From Lindgomyces ingoldianus (lineage: Eukaryota; Ascomycota; Dothideomycetes; Pleosporales; Lindgomycetaceae): 64,000 bases of DNA. The stretch is taken from the NCBI RefSeq assembly GCF_010093535.1, contig NW_022985174.1:14548-78547 (forward strand), in the 5' to 3' direction. Below are positions 34,401 to 45,683 of the stretch, piece by piece. The notes beneath the pieces were generated by a model, which was given only the letters and a program-made list of their open reading frames with translations, had not been told where the DNA came from and did not search any database. The position numbers and the translations under genes were made by a program. Position 1 is the first letter of the stretch, and each line of letters starts with the position of its first letter.

Positions 34401-37400
34401 GGTGTCATTGGTATTCCCAGGTCTCTGAGTCCCCACGCACTCCCATATGCCTCTGAGTGGATTCATACCGCATTCGGACCCATTGTCTTGCCTGCGCCGT
34501 TACAGTTTGTGCTCTAAAAGGCTATTACTATAGATTAGAATATTATTAATATACGTAGTGCAGAACATGTCTAAGTAGAGTTAGAGTAAGTTGTTTACAA
34601 AATGTTAAAAAGTACTAGGCATGTTAGCTAAGCTAAAGGGCATTATTAAGTACTTAAATAGTCTATATTAGGTCTAAAACGCTGTTAGCTACTTATTACT
34701 CTTTACTATCCTTAGCTTATTAAAGGTAGTAATAATATCTAACTTTATAAAATACTTTGCTTTACTTAGTTAGCTTAAAGTTTCTTATAAAAAGGAAATT
34801 AAGTATTAGTTTTTAATAGTAATAGTGTTTAGTTTTTAGTAGTTAACATAAAATTAAAGCCTACCTCTAAGTTTTTTTATAAATAGTATAAGTAACACTA
34901 CTAGTAAAAAGCTAGCTTAAATAAACCTTTTTTTTTAAGTTTTTATTAAAGTATTTTTAGAGCACTTTTAATTTATTTAGTAACATTTTATATAGTAGCT
35001 TATAACTAGGTTGTTTACTAGGCTTAAAAGTTATTTAGTAATTATATAGACATTATATTAAAAGCTTATTAAACTTATCTTAGAAAAAGACATGTAATAA
35101 GTTATAGTAGTTTTAAGAGACTATTATTTTTAAGTTAGTGCGTTTTTAAAAAGCTAGAGCTTAGTCTATATTAGAAATTATAACTGCGTAGATTTTATAA
35201 TCTAGTTATTAAGCTAGAGTTATAAATAGAGTAGGTTCTATGTAGTAGATATCTATCTATTGTTTAAGTTCTAGTTTATATTTAAATTAAGTAAGTAAAG
35301 CTTTTTTAAAGGCTTTCTTTTTTTTAAGTTTAAGTAGTTGTTAAATTATTTTATATAGCCTATTTTAGTAAAAGGCCTAGCTTATTAGCTTTACTTAAGT
35401 AGTTTTTTTCTAGGTTATTAAAAAGTAAGTCTAAAAACCTTTTATATTAAGTGCTACTTAAGTGTTATTTAGGTGTAAGCGTAAGTATATGTCTTAGCAT
35501 TAAAAAGAGTTAAAGTTTAGAACTTACTCTTAGTAATTAAAAGTAACTTTACACTAATATAGCTATAGTTATTTTAGGATTAGGTTATAATGTTCTGTGT
35601 TTATTACATAGAGCTTAATCTACTTTTTATAGTGTTAGTAAGTAATTATAATAGTTATAGTATAAAAGATAAAACTTTTTTTAAGTTATTTTCTATTAAA
35701 TCTAGTTAAGTAAATTATTTAAGTAAGTAGTGTTAATTAAAGATTTAGTTTATACGCTAGTTTTTTATTAATATAACCTATGCTATTTACTTCTAAGTTA
35801 ATAAAAGCTTGTATTAGAGCTAATATAGTTTCTTATTATAAATATATAGAAATATTAACTTAGTACTTCTAGTTATTAGTAAAGAACTTAGCCTATAAGT
35901 TAGTAGAGATCTAGTGTTAAATTAGTTCTAGAGGGTAACTTAGCCCTAAGATAAGCCTTTTTATAGGCTCCTACTACTATAGCTACAGCTATGTTAAGAG
36001 TAGCAAGAAGAATTAAAGCTTAAATATAAGTTAAAGCCCTTATAAAAATAAGATTAAAATAGTAAAAATCTTTAATAAGTGCTAGCAGCACTACTTGCGC
36101 AGACTTAAAGAAGAGAAATAAAGTAGTTTTAGAAAATATAACTATACTTACTACACTTAAAGTATTAACTTTTTTTTTATAATCTTTACACTTTTTAAAA
36201 CTAACTAAAGTATAATTTAAATTAATTTTTATTATGTTAAGGTTTTTATTTATAACTACACTAGTTTAGGGGCGTATTAGAGCTTATATAAGGAGAAACC
36301 TTATGTTATTATTATAAGTAGTAATTAGGTTTGCATACACATTAAGGTTGTTTAAGAGGGGTTCTTCTACTATAGCACGTTATAGTTTAGTTAAAAGGGA
36401 GTTATATAAGGCTATAATTAGACCTATCTTATTTAGGCCTATATTAAATGCAAGTTAGTAGAACTTAGTAAAGTGTAAAGTAAAGCTTTTTTTTTTTATT
36501 ATAAGGTGTTTAGGTAACTTAGGGCTGTTAACTTTTTATTTAGGTCTTTATAAGTTACTTATAAAAACACTATAAATTAATTTAGGTTAATAATATTTTT
36601 ATTTATTAGTAAGTTAATTAAAGCTATTATATTATAGTTAAGTTAAAAGTAAGCATATAGTAACTAGAAGTGTTTAAAGAGGAATTAGTCTATATTTCCT
36701 TTAAGTTTATATTAGAGCTTGTGTAGAAAAAAAAGTAGGTCTTTTTATTTTCTATTAAATAGTAAGGGATTAGAGAGTTAGTTAGATTTTATTACTAAGT
36801 TAAAAAAGTTATAAGTTATAGGCAGTATTAGGTAGAAAAGAGTTAAGCTATCTTTAAACTTCTAAGTAAGCTTTAATGCTAGTAAGTTCTTAGTTTCTAC
36901 TACTATAACAAAAGTTAAGGTAGAAATAGACTACTTAATAATATAAAGCTATTTTTTAAAGTTTTTTTAAAAAGCTTTAAAGCTTATAATGTAGTAGCTT
37001 TTTTATAAAGTAAGCGCTTTTTAAAAGGCTTTTTAGCTTACTTTAATAGCTTAGAGTTATGCAAGTACTAAGCTTATTAAATTAGATTTAGAGGCTATTT
37101 TTAGCTAAAGTTTTAACACAACATAATGTTATAATTATGTATAAATAAGGTTATAGAGCTTTACAGAGGTCTAGTTTAATTACTACATAAAGTATTATAG
37201 TAGGTACAAGATGTTATGTAAGAAATAAAAAGGTTTAAAAGAAAATTAGTAATTAAATACTTAGCTTAGAAGTTTAAGCGCTTTAGGTATAAATTAAGCC
37301 TGTTCTAGGTTTAGTTAGTGTTAAGGCAGTTTATGCTTAAGTTTATGTCTGTGTTGTGTTGTGTTTGTGTTAGACGTGCACTAATAATACTCTAGTACGC

Positions 37401-37444
37401 GTCTAATACAGTTATGTCTGGGATCTAGAGAGGATACCGTGACA
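31472..37444 (-). mobile_element. Ty3/gypsy retrotransposon B, TSD ATAAG
   Basis: Two 318-bp LTRs (31472-31789, 37127-37444), ends TGTCACG / CGTGACA, with ATAAG at 31467-31471 and 37445-37449. It is an inverted copy of gypsy A (47873-53531): once the solo LTR at 34199 is subtracted the lengths agree (about 5.66 kb). RT shows YINN in place of YIDD (~34535). It sits inside the pol of gypsy C, so it is younger than C. Full of TAA/TAG. Confidence 0.88.
34199..34504. repeat. Solo LTR, 306 bp (family E, inverted), TSD GTTTG
   Basis: Begins TGTAACGATTCTCATG and ends GCGCCGTTACA; GTTTG at 34194-34198 and 34505-34509. Almost free of RIP changes inside the heavily RIPped gypsy B, so it inserted after that mutation episode. 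Confidence 0.9.
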
Positions 37445-40400
37445 ATAAGTGTTTTAGCTAGAGCACTTTCTATAGTATTATGTCTTTAATCTTTTTCTGT
37501 AGTAATCTAATTCTAGGGTGTCTAAACATAGAAGCTTTATAATATTCTTTTATTAAGTTCTTCTATTCTTACTTAATAATTATAAAGGTGCATAGTAGTT
37601 TTTTTTAGTTTAGTCTTTTATAAACTAAGACTTCTAGAGTTTTTTTTTAAAGATTGTAAATTCCTTAGAGTTTTTCTTATTTTTTATAAAATAGTTAGAG
37701 CGTTAGCTAAAAGTGTCTACTTACTAGTTACTGCTACCTGCTACATGTTTAATAATAAAGTTAAATTAAGCTAACTTTATAGCTTATTATATATGCATTA
37801 GTAACAGTTTCTTAGTTATAAGAAAAGTAATAAGGTTTACATAGTTAGTAAGAATTATAAATTATTATGTAAGTTTTTAGAGTTTAACTTTCTAGTTTCT
37901 ACATGCATTAACTATAGCTTTTAGTTCTTTATCTAAAATAGTGTAGTTTTGTTCTAATAGCGTAAATTTTGCTAAGTAGTATGCTATAGAGTGCTATTAT
38001 CTATTTTCTTATTTTTAGAAAAGTGCTGCTCTTTCTACTCTTAGAGAAGCATTAGTATGCACTTTTATTTTTAATGTAGAGTTGTATATTCTAAGAACAG
38101 AGTAACTAGTTATAATTTTTCTTAGTTTTTAAAAAGCATTTTTTATTTTTGTTATCTATAAAAATTTCTAAGAAGACCTTTCCTTTAATATAGCATCTAT
38201 AAGAGGTAGTGCAATCTTTAAATAGTTCTTAATTATCCTCTATACATACTTAGTAAGGCTTAGAAATCTTTTAATTTTTATAATAGTTTCTAGTGTTAGC
38301 TATTTTAGTACTTTAGTTACTTTAGTAAGGTCTATTTTTATTTCTATTCTCTTAATAATAAATCTTAGATATTTAGTTTTTTATACATTAAACTTACATT
38401 TTTCTAGTTAAAAGTAAAGTTTATATTTACAGAGTTTATCTAATACTAACTATACTTTTGCTACATAGTCTAGTTTGTCTTCTTTTATGTATATAGAGAT
38501 ATTGTCTAAATAAACTAGTATAAAGATATCTAGGTATAAGTTAAGTGCAGTGTTAATTACTTTTTAGAAAGTTACAAAGGCATTAGTTAATCTAAATAGC
38601 ATAATAAAAAGTTTATAAAGTTCTTTTAAAGTTCTAAAAGCTGTTATCTATTTATGCTTTTTTTTATTCTTATTTTATTAAATCTGTTCTAGACATTAAA
38701 CTTTGTAAAATGTGTAGTTCTTTTTAGCTAGTTTATAATGTCTTAAATAATAAAAAAAGAAAACTAATTTTTTATAGTATTTTTATTAAGAGTCTAATAG
38801 TTCTAGTAGACTCTAACCTTCTTGTTTTTTTTCTTTGCAAAGACTACTACTAATGCTACTAAGCTGTTACTTTCCCTAATGTAGCCTCTAGCTAGCATGC
38901 AGTCTACATATTCTTATAACGCTTCTTTTTAAGCTCTTATTAGAGGGCGTAGCTTGTGCGTTTTTAGCTAGGGATTTAGTTTAAAGCTAATTACATAATT
39001 CTAAGGTTAATGTAGAGGAAGTTTTTCTAGATTATTTAGAGTTTTAAACATGTTTTTATAATCCTTATATTCTTCTAGTAATCTTTTCTTAGGTTTTTTT
39101 ATAATTTAATAAATTTCTATCTAGTTTAGGTCTTTTTTCTTCTTAAATTTCTTAAATTAGATTTTTTTTAATTCTTTTTTTATTATTTAGACAGCCTATG
39201 CTTTTAGTTCTTAGTAAGAGAACTTCTAAGGTTTTTATTTCTTTAGAAAGTAGCCTAATCCTTATTTAGCCTATAGGTGTGTAAGGTAATTATTATTATA
39301 GCATGCTAACTATGTTATTTATGCATGCTTAGATTTAAGTTGTATTATTATTATTTTCTAGTTAATCTTAAAGTTATGTTTATAAAGCTAGTTATATTCT
39401 AGTATAACCTAGTATTTTCTCTTAAGTAGTAGTATGTTTAATAATACCTAGTTGCTTATAGTTTCTATTTCTAGAGCTAGTTCTATAGTTTTAAGCTAGA
39501 TTTTTCCTTTGCTGTACTTAATTAATAATGTGTTAGCTAATAATACTTAGAAAAGTTCCTTCTTAGCTCTGTAAAGCATCTTATACTTTTTAACTTAATT
39601 AAAGTTAATTACTATAAATGTGCAGCTACTATTAATTAGCGTAAGGCCTTTGCATTCTTTAAGTGTAAATTTAGTTGTTAGGCTTTTTCTAGGTCCTTTC
39701 TTTACAGCTACTAAGACTTTTATGTTATAGTAGATTTTGTTATAGTTAAGGCTAATGTCTTCTTTCTTAATACTTAGGATACTATGTATCTGTTTATCTG
39801 CTTAATTAGTGTAGATTTTAAATTGCTAGTGTTTCTTTATTATGCATTTTTTTACTAGGCAGTTAATGTTTTCTACTCTATAATAGTAAAAAAGTTAATT
39901 ATTTTATTAATTAGCTTTTTATTAGAAGTAATAGAAAGCGCAGTTAAAAGCATCTTTACACTTAGTCTAAAGTTTCTATTTATAGGCAGGGCCTGTGCTG
40001 TAGTGTAGGCAGTTTAGCATTTTACATGCTATAGCTTATCTTATTAGAGTGTTTATAAATCTTTTACTTTCTTATGCACTAATTAGCTACTATCTAGCCT
40101 AGTGTTTAGTTAGCTAATGTTAGACGCAGCATTTATTTATACATAAGTACTAGGTGTATAGGCATTGTTCTAAGTTAGTATAGATTAGTATAGGCTGTAC
40201 TTAGGTCTAACATAGGTATTCTTTTGTCTAGATTATCTGCAAGGAGTAGCTTCTATATTTACACTAAAAGTTGTTATGTTGCTTACTTTTATAAAAAATG
40301 CAATATCTATAAACTTATTATTCCTCTAGCTTTTTTCTTGTTACTACTAATGCTAGGGGTAGTGTATTTGTTTATTTATTTAATAAAGCTAGAGTCTAAA

Positions 40401-40671
40401 AAGGTGTTTAGAGCTAGTTAGAACTTTTTTTTTACTAGTATTTTTCTAAAAAATTTTATTATTCTTCTTTATTTAGTATGTTATAGTAGACTATAGCAAT
40501 CCTTTTTATAACTTTATAAGTGTTATAGTTGTTATCTAGGATTACCTTATAGAGCCCTGTTTTATAAAGGTTATAGTTATAAGGTTCTCTACATTTCTAG
40601 CAGTTCTCTTACTTAAATTACTGCTTAAGCTCTTTAGCTAAGACGCTTATTCTAGTTTACTATAAAAGGTA

Positions 40672-42529
40672 ACATGGAACACAAGCGAGTCAGTAACATA
40701 AGCGAGTTAGTAGCCTCACCAACTTTCTCCACCTTTAAAACAACGCAACTTAACAACGCATTAAAATACTATAAAAATGTAGGTATCTAAGATAAAGTAG
40801 CGTCTACAGTATTCTTTTTACATGTGTAAGAATTATAACTAGGCTCCCTGCAGCAACTACAGCGCGTAAGAGCCTGTTAACTTTGCCCTAATGCTAATGC
40901 ATCCTGCTGCCTACTCTGCTCTGCTAGCTGCTGCGTGTCTCTTTAAGCAACTATATCTGCACCTTTTTTAATTATTATATCCCTGTGCCTTTAAATCTGC
41001 CTTTTTTTACGCGCCCTTTGCTTTGTTGCAGCCTTATTAGCTTTCTAAAGGGCAGAGACCTAATTACACAGCAGTAGAGCTAAATGCATTACTATTTTAG
41101 CGCCTTTAGTAAGACAATCTAGCAACTAAAGCATCTATATAGGGGATAAGTTTTAATGCTATTAAATTCTTATATAGAGTAGAGTTAACTGCGCCTTAAG
41201 TTTACATGCGTTACTTAGTGTTTGCAACACCTAGAGAGCCTCTAGTTAAGGTAGTAGTAGTAGTAAAGGCGTATAAACAACTACATTAAGCTTTAATAGT
41301 ACTGCTTCTAGCGCAAGCAGGACTAGCCCTACACTTCTAAAACTTGCGTAAATATTCTTTAGTGTAAAGGCCTTCTTAAAAGCTGCCTTAAAGGAAGGCA
41401 GGAATTTAAGCTTAGTAATATGCTTTATGTAGTAGCAGACTAAGCTGTTAATCTTATCTCTGTATGCACACTTTAATAGTAAGAAGCAGCTAACATTAAG
41501 CAGCTAGAGGAGATGTAATAAATGTAGAGGCATACAGAGCGTGTAGATATTGTTCTCTCTATAAAGGTCTTTAAACATAGCTAAGTAATAGCTTACATAA
41601 CTATCTAGGACTAAAAGTTAGCACGCGCCTACTATTCTATTCTTAGTATGCTTAATAAAGTGCCTTAGCTAGGCAACTCTAAGATTGTTGTTAGTCTATC
41701 TATTCTTACTTACACTAATCTTCTAGTCGCCTGGGATATCCTGATCCTTATACTAGGCAGATAGGTGGTACTAGGCCTTAAAGATAATATATAGTAGGAT
41801 AGCCTACTTTATAGCATTAATTTCCTAAATAACTGTAACCTACTTATAATTACTTAGTTGTACTGCCTTAGGCTAATAACGTCTCTTTAAGCTAGTAACA
41901 ACTATTTAAGATGTTATCTAGCCTATTATAAAGCTAGCTTTATTAAAGTTAAAGGTATCCTTGTCTAAGATCCTATAGGTAGCCTGCGTACGCTGTACAA
42001 GCTCAAACCAGGTCTGTATTATCCTAGGATCCTTGCATAGAGCTTGCTGCTAGTTGTATAGTTAATTAAAACACATAGTAAGGCTATTTATACGCTTAAC
42101 AAAGTTTAGCAGCTAGTTCTTTCCTACTAGCTAAGCACTACATGCAGTAAGCAGATTATTAGCCATAACTTGCACAGCGTTTAGGCTAGGCAAGAATCCT
42201 TGTAAATTAAGGTTAAGTATATGTCTAATAATTAACTCCTTTTTTAGCTTAGTAAGCTTCTTTAAGTTAGGCTAGCAATTGCGTTGTGCAGGTTAACTAG
42301 CGCGTTAGTTATTTAGAGTTAATTAGGGCACATTAAACGTGGCTGCAGCACAATTTACGCTTTTAATTTGCGCGTAATTAAGGGCTTAGATAGTAAGAAC
42401 AATACCTGCTTTATTTAAATGTAATTAAGAAGTAGTTAGTTAAGCTATAGTAGTTAATAGTTAACGCGTTGCGCAAAGTTGGTGAGGCTACTGACTTGCT
42501 TATGTTACCGACTCGCTTGTGTTCTATGT
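40672..42529 (-). mobile_element. Fot1/pogo transposon (family 2), TSD TA
   Basis: TA at 40670-40671 and 42530-42531 flanks inverted ends beginning ACATGGAACACAAGCGAGT. Length is 1858 bp. AAGCGAGT occurs twice 17 bp apart at the left end (40683, 40700), with the mirror pair at the right (42494, 42511). The minus-strand transposase is disrupted; near its 3' end (~40850-40800) a zinc knuckle RCSCC...YNSYTCKK is still readable. It interrupts gypsy C between gag and protease. Confidence 0.82.
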
Positions 42530-42822
42530 TACTATTTTTTACATTTTTTTACATTCTTAATGTAGTTAACTACTTGCATTAGATTTTACTATCCTTTAAA
42601 AACTACAGCTTATTTAATAGCCTTAGAGATACTATCTCTCTCTTAGACTTTTACCTTCTAATAGTTTATTAGACAGTTAGGGGATTTATAGTTAACTTTA
42701 CATCTCTAGTAAAGTTATTTATTTAGCCTGTTATGTATTTCTTTAAGTGTTAAGCCTTTATTAGTAAATATAGCTTTTATAGCTAACTTATTATCTTTAT
42801 TCTCTAGTTTCTTAGAGTTTAG

Positions 42823-43023
42823 TGTAAGGCCGGATGTCCCAGAACGGGCCAGTATGGCCTCACCTGACCTGTTTGGAGGTCGTATGACCTGTGCTTCGTA
42901 TATAAGCATGAATCCTGACAAGCGAAGCTTGGCAGCGATTCGTCTCTCTTACAATACACTCCTATCTTTCTCCGAAAGCTTGCTCTCAGTGCTATCCGTG
43001 CTACTTACCATCCCATCTTTACA
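42823..43023. repeat. Solo LTR-like unit, 201 bp (family F), TSD TTTAG
   Basis: Begins TGTAAGGCCGGATG and ends CATCTTTACA, with TTTAG at 42818-42822 and 43024-43028. It is unmutated and GC-rich, with a TATA-like CGTATATAAG near the middle. Same length as the RIPped copy at 4177-4377. The five-base duplication and TG...CA ends favour an LTR rather than a MITE. Confidence 0.85.
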
Positions 43024-44101
43024 TTTAGGTAATTTTAGTAAAAATAACCTACTTTTTTATAGTTAAGGCATGCCTTCTTTTTAAGCTATTTTTTCTATTC
43101 TTTATTAAGAGGCAGCCTTATGCTTTTAAAGGAACTGCTTTTTTTTTTAAAGAAGCTACACATATGTTTAGCGTAACTAAGGTCTATAAGTTTACTATTA
43201 AACTATAGGGTCTTTTTCTTCTTTTAGAACTAGTTAGGTTTTAAAGTTATAACACCTAATTTTTTCTTTTTATAATACTTAGCATGTCTTTTATTATAAG
43301 TAAGTGCCTTTTTAACATATTTTTTAAAGCTCTTAGGCTTTTTTATGTAAGTAAATTTATTCTTCATTGCTTCTAAAAGCTTGTTATAAAATATTTATTC
43401 TATTACTCTCTAATCTATCTATCTATAAATAGCTTGTTGTTCTCTAAAGCAGGCTGCACATTATTAAATAGTGCTCTTTTCTTATTATAAAGAGTTTATT
43501 TTATTAACTGCCTGTTTTTCTTAGTTAACTAACCTATAAATAGCTGTTAGAGCTAATTTAAAAAAGTTAATGTCTTTAAAGACTTTTTATATTTCTAGTA
43601 GTAAAAGTTCTCTATTTACTTAATAGTTTATTTAATTATTAGTGTAGAGTTAAAACTATACAGCAGGTAATCCTTCTAAATGTAGACCTATTTATAAAAT
43701 TATTTCTTTATTAGTTTTAAAAGCGCCTTTGTTGTATTACATATAAAGGTGGCACTTTATAAAGAAAGGTTTTAGGTTTTTAGCTAAGCTATTAAATGCC
43801 TTAGAGAGGGCTAGGCGTAGGGTCTTCTTTAACTTAATGCTAGTTTTTTCTTATGTTATGTTTTAGAGATTAGCTACTTCTAGCTAAAGGGCTTGTAACT
43901 GTTAAATATTTAAGAGCCCTTATTATGCCTGTTGCTAGAGGTAGTGCCTAAGCTGTTCTAGCTTATTGCAGAGATATAGTATTTGCTAATTCTGCGCTTC
44001 CTTAGTAGCTGTAGAGGTCTAGCTAGTGCTAGCAGCTAAAGCGCCTGTTATGCTAATGTCTAAGGTTAAGGTAGCTATACTTTATAGGTGATAGTAATTA
44101 C

Positions 44102-44566
44102 TATTACAATCTTTACTCTATTAAAATAGTATTTTTAGAAGCACTACAGCCTAGAGTAGATTTTAGCAGGAAGGGGAAGAACTTAGCTAGATCAGGTGTA
44201 TAGTCCGTCTAGCAGAGTATAGGTAGGGCGAAGGTAAGGAAGGCAGGTTGTAGTTTAACCTAGCAGCTGTATAGAAAGCTAGTAAACTAATCTAGAAAGG
44301 ATAGAATAGAAGGTATATATAGTGCAAGATATATAAGGCAGCAATGTCCTCTTTATAAAGGTATTAATGCCTTTTAGTCTATTATTATGTAAAGACTAAA
44401 CAGTAATTATAGCCTTCTAACTATAGTTGTAATTAAGACTATATACATAGAGTTGCATGCCTGCATGCTCTTCGCCTGCATTGCCTGCAAAGCCTGCAGG
44501 CCTGCAATGCTTGTGGTCCTATTAGACTACACATTCCTCAATGCATCTGTCTAAAAGCTAAAGCTT
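44102..44566 (-). repeat. Truncated family D LTR (5' LTR of gypsy C)
   Basis: Matches 29039-29495, then stops; the last ~120 bp present in the other copy is missing. It adjoins the start of gag on the minus strand. Confidence 0.78.
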
Positions 44567-44855
44567 TTAATAAGTTATTAGTAGTCTTTAGGTTTCTACT
44601 TTAGCACACTTTTTATAACTTTTTTAAAGATAATTTTAATTATAAAAGATAAAAAGTTTTAAACTTAAAAGCTTTAGTTAATAAAAAGTTTTTAAAATTT
44701 TATTTATAATAACTAAATAATTTAATGTAATAGTGTGTAAAAACTATAACTTAAACTAAATTAAACGCTTTTTAGAGTTAGATGTAGTTAAATAAATAAT
44801 TAATATAATATTATTAATAAAGCTATTACTAGTAAAAGTAAGTTTTCTAATATAA
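44567..44855. other. AT-rich interval, nothing recognised
   Basis: Very AT-rich, no frame or repeat match noticed. It probably marks the deletion that removed the outer end of gypsy C. Confidence 0.4.
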
Positions 44856-45145
44856 TGTAACAGCATAGGCAAAACAATAGGTCTAAATGTAGTAGAAATC
44901 TACTTAGAGGCATATAAGAGTGTATAGGGACTCTAAACCTAGGAATGCTATTAACACCTATAGGCCTTGTACAAAAGGATATTAGAAAACTACTAAGCTA
45001 GCTATACAGGCAAGGTGCAACTAAATACATAAGGGAATAGAGGTAACTGCAAGGGACTAGGTTAAGTTATAGTTAGGGCTGATACAGGGACCTTTTAGAT
45101 AGGATCTAAGCGACCTAAGATGGAACGATTTGTAGAATTATTACA
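44856..45145. repeat. Family E LTR, 290 bp, no target duplication
   Basis: Begins TGTAACAGCATAGGC and ends ATTATTACA. The flanking 5-mers (TATAA / CTAAT) do not match, unlike the other four copies, so a deletion or recombination likely occurred here. RIP-mutated. Confidence 0.75.
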
Positions 45146-45683
45146 CTAATTAGCTTAGTCTAAACTAGTTAAAGCACTTTAACGCATATATAAAGAAGTG
45201 TACTATTAGTAGCTACTGTCTACTAGTTATTAATAGCTATAAAAGCTATAACTTACTTTATTTTTAGTAATACTATAGAAATAATAAGATTATTACTATT
45301 TATATACTTTTTTACTTATTACACTTTTTATAGCTATATAATATAAGTTGTTTTACTTTTTTTTAAAAAAAGTGTATAAGCGCTAAGCTAAAAACTTTAT
45401 ACTTAACTAAATTATTTATATTATAAAAATAAAGTTTCTACTATGCTTTAAAGCAGCTTATAATACTATAATTACTTTTAGTAATATTTAAAAAAAGTTC
45501 TAAAGCACTAAATTAGTTCTTTTTAACCTATAATAAGTTATAATAGGCCTTAATATAAAGTTATGCACTTTATTACTACTACTACTTATACATAATAAGC
45601 TTTAGTAGTTGTAAACTTTAAGTAATACTTTAAAACTTAAGTTATAATTAATACTTATAAAAATAAAAATTTAAAAGCATATA

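Larger units (their letters stand above)
37445..44100 (-). pseudogene. Gypsy C gag, protease, RT and RNase H
   Basis: On the minus strand: a gypsy-type Gag in 44090-43030; a protease block with NSS for DSG (~39620); RT with VYLDNISIYIKED (YLDD box, ~38500); and RNase H with LLEQNYTILDKELKAIV (~37980-37930). Interrupted by the Fot1 element (40672-42529) and a 201-bp solo LTR (42823-43023). All frames are broken by RIP-type stops. Confidence 0.7.
29039..44566 (-). mobile_element. Ty3/gypsy retrotransposon C, nested host
   Basis: Family D LTRs in the same orientation mark both ends (29039-29624, and 44102-44566 truncated by ~120 bp). Read on the minus strand: Gag (44090-43030), protease (~39650-39580), RT (~38700-38250), RNase H (~38050-37700), then, after the inserted gypsy B, integrase and its C-terminus (31471-~30500). 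That is gypsy order. An additional plus-strand gene lies between integrase and the LTR. Removing gypsy B, the Fot1 element and the 201-bp LTR leaves about 7.5 kb. Heavily RIPped and dead. Confidence 0.75.
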
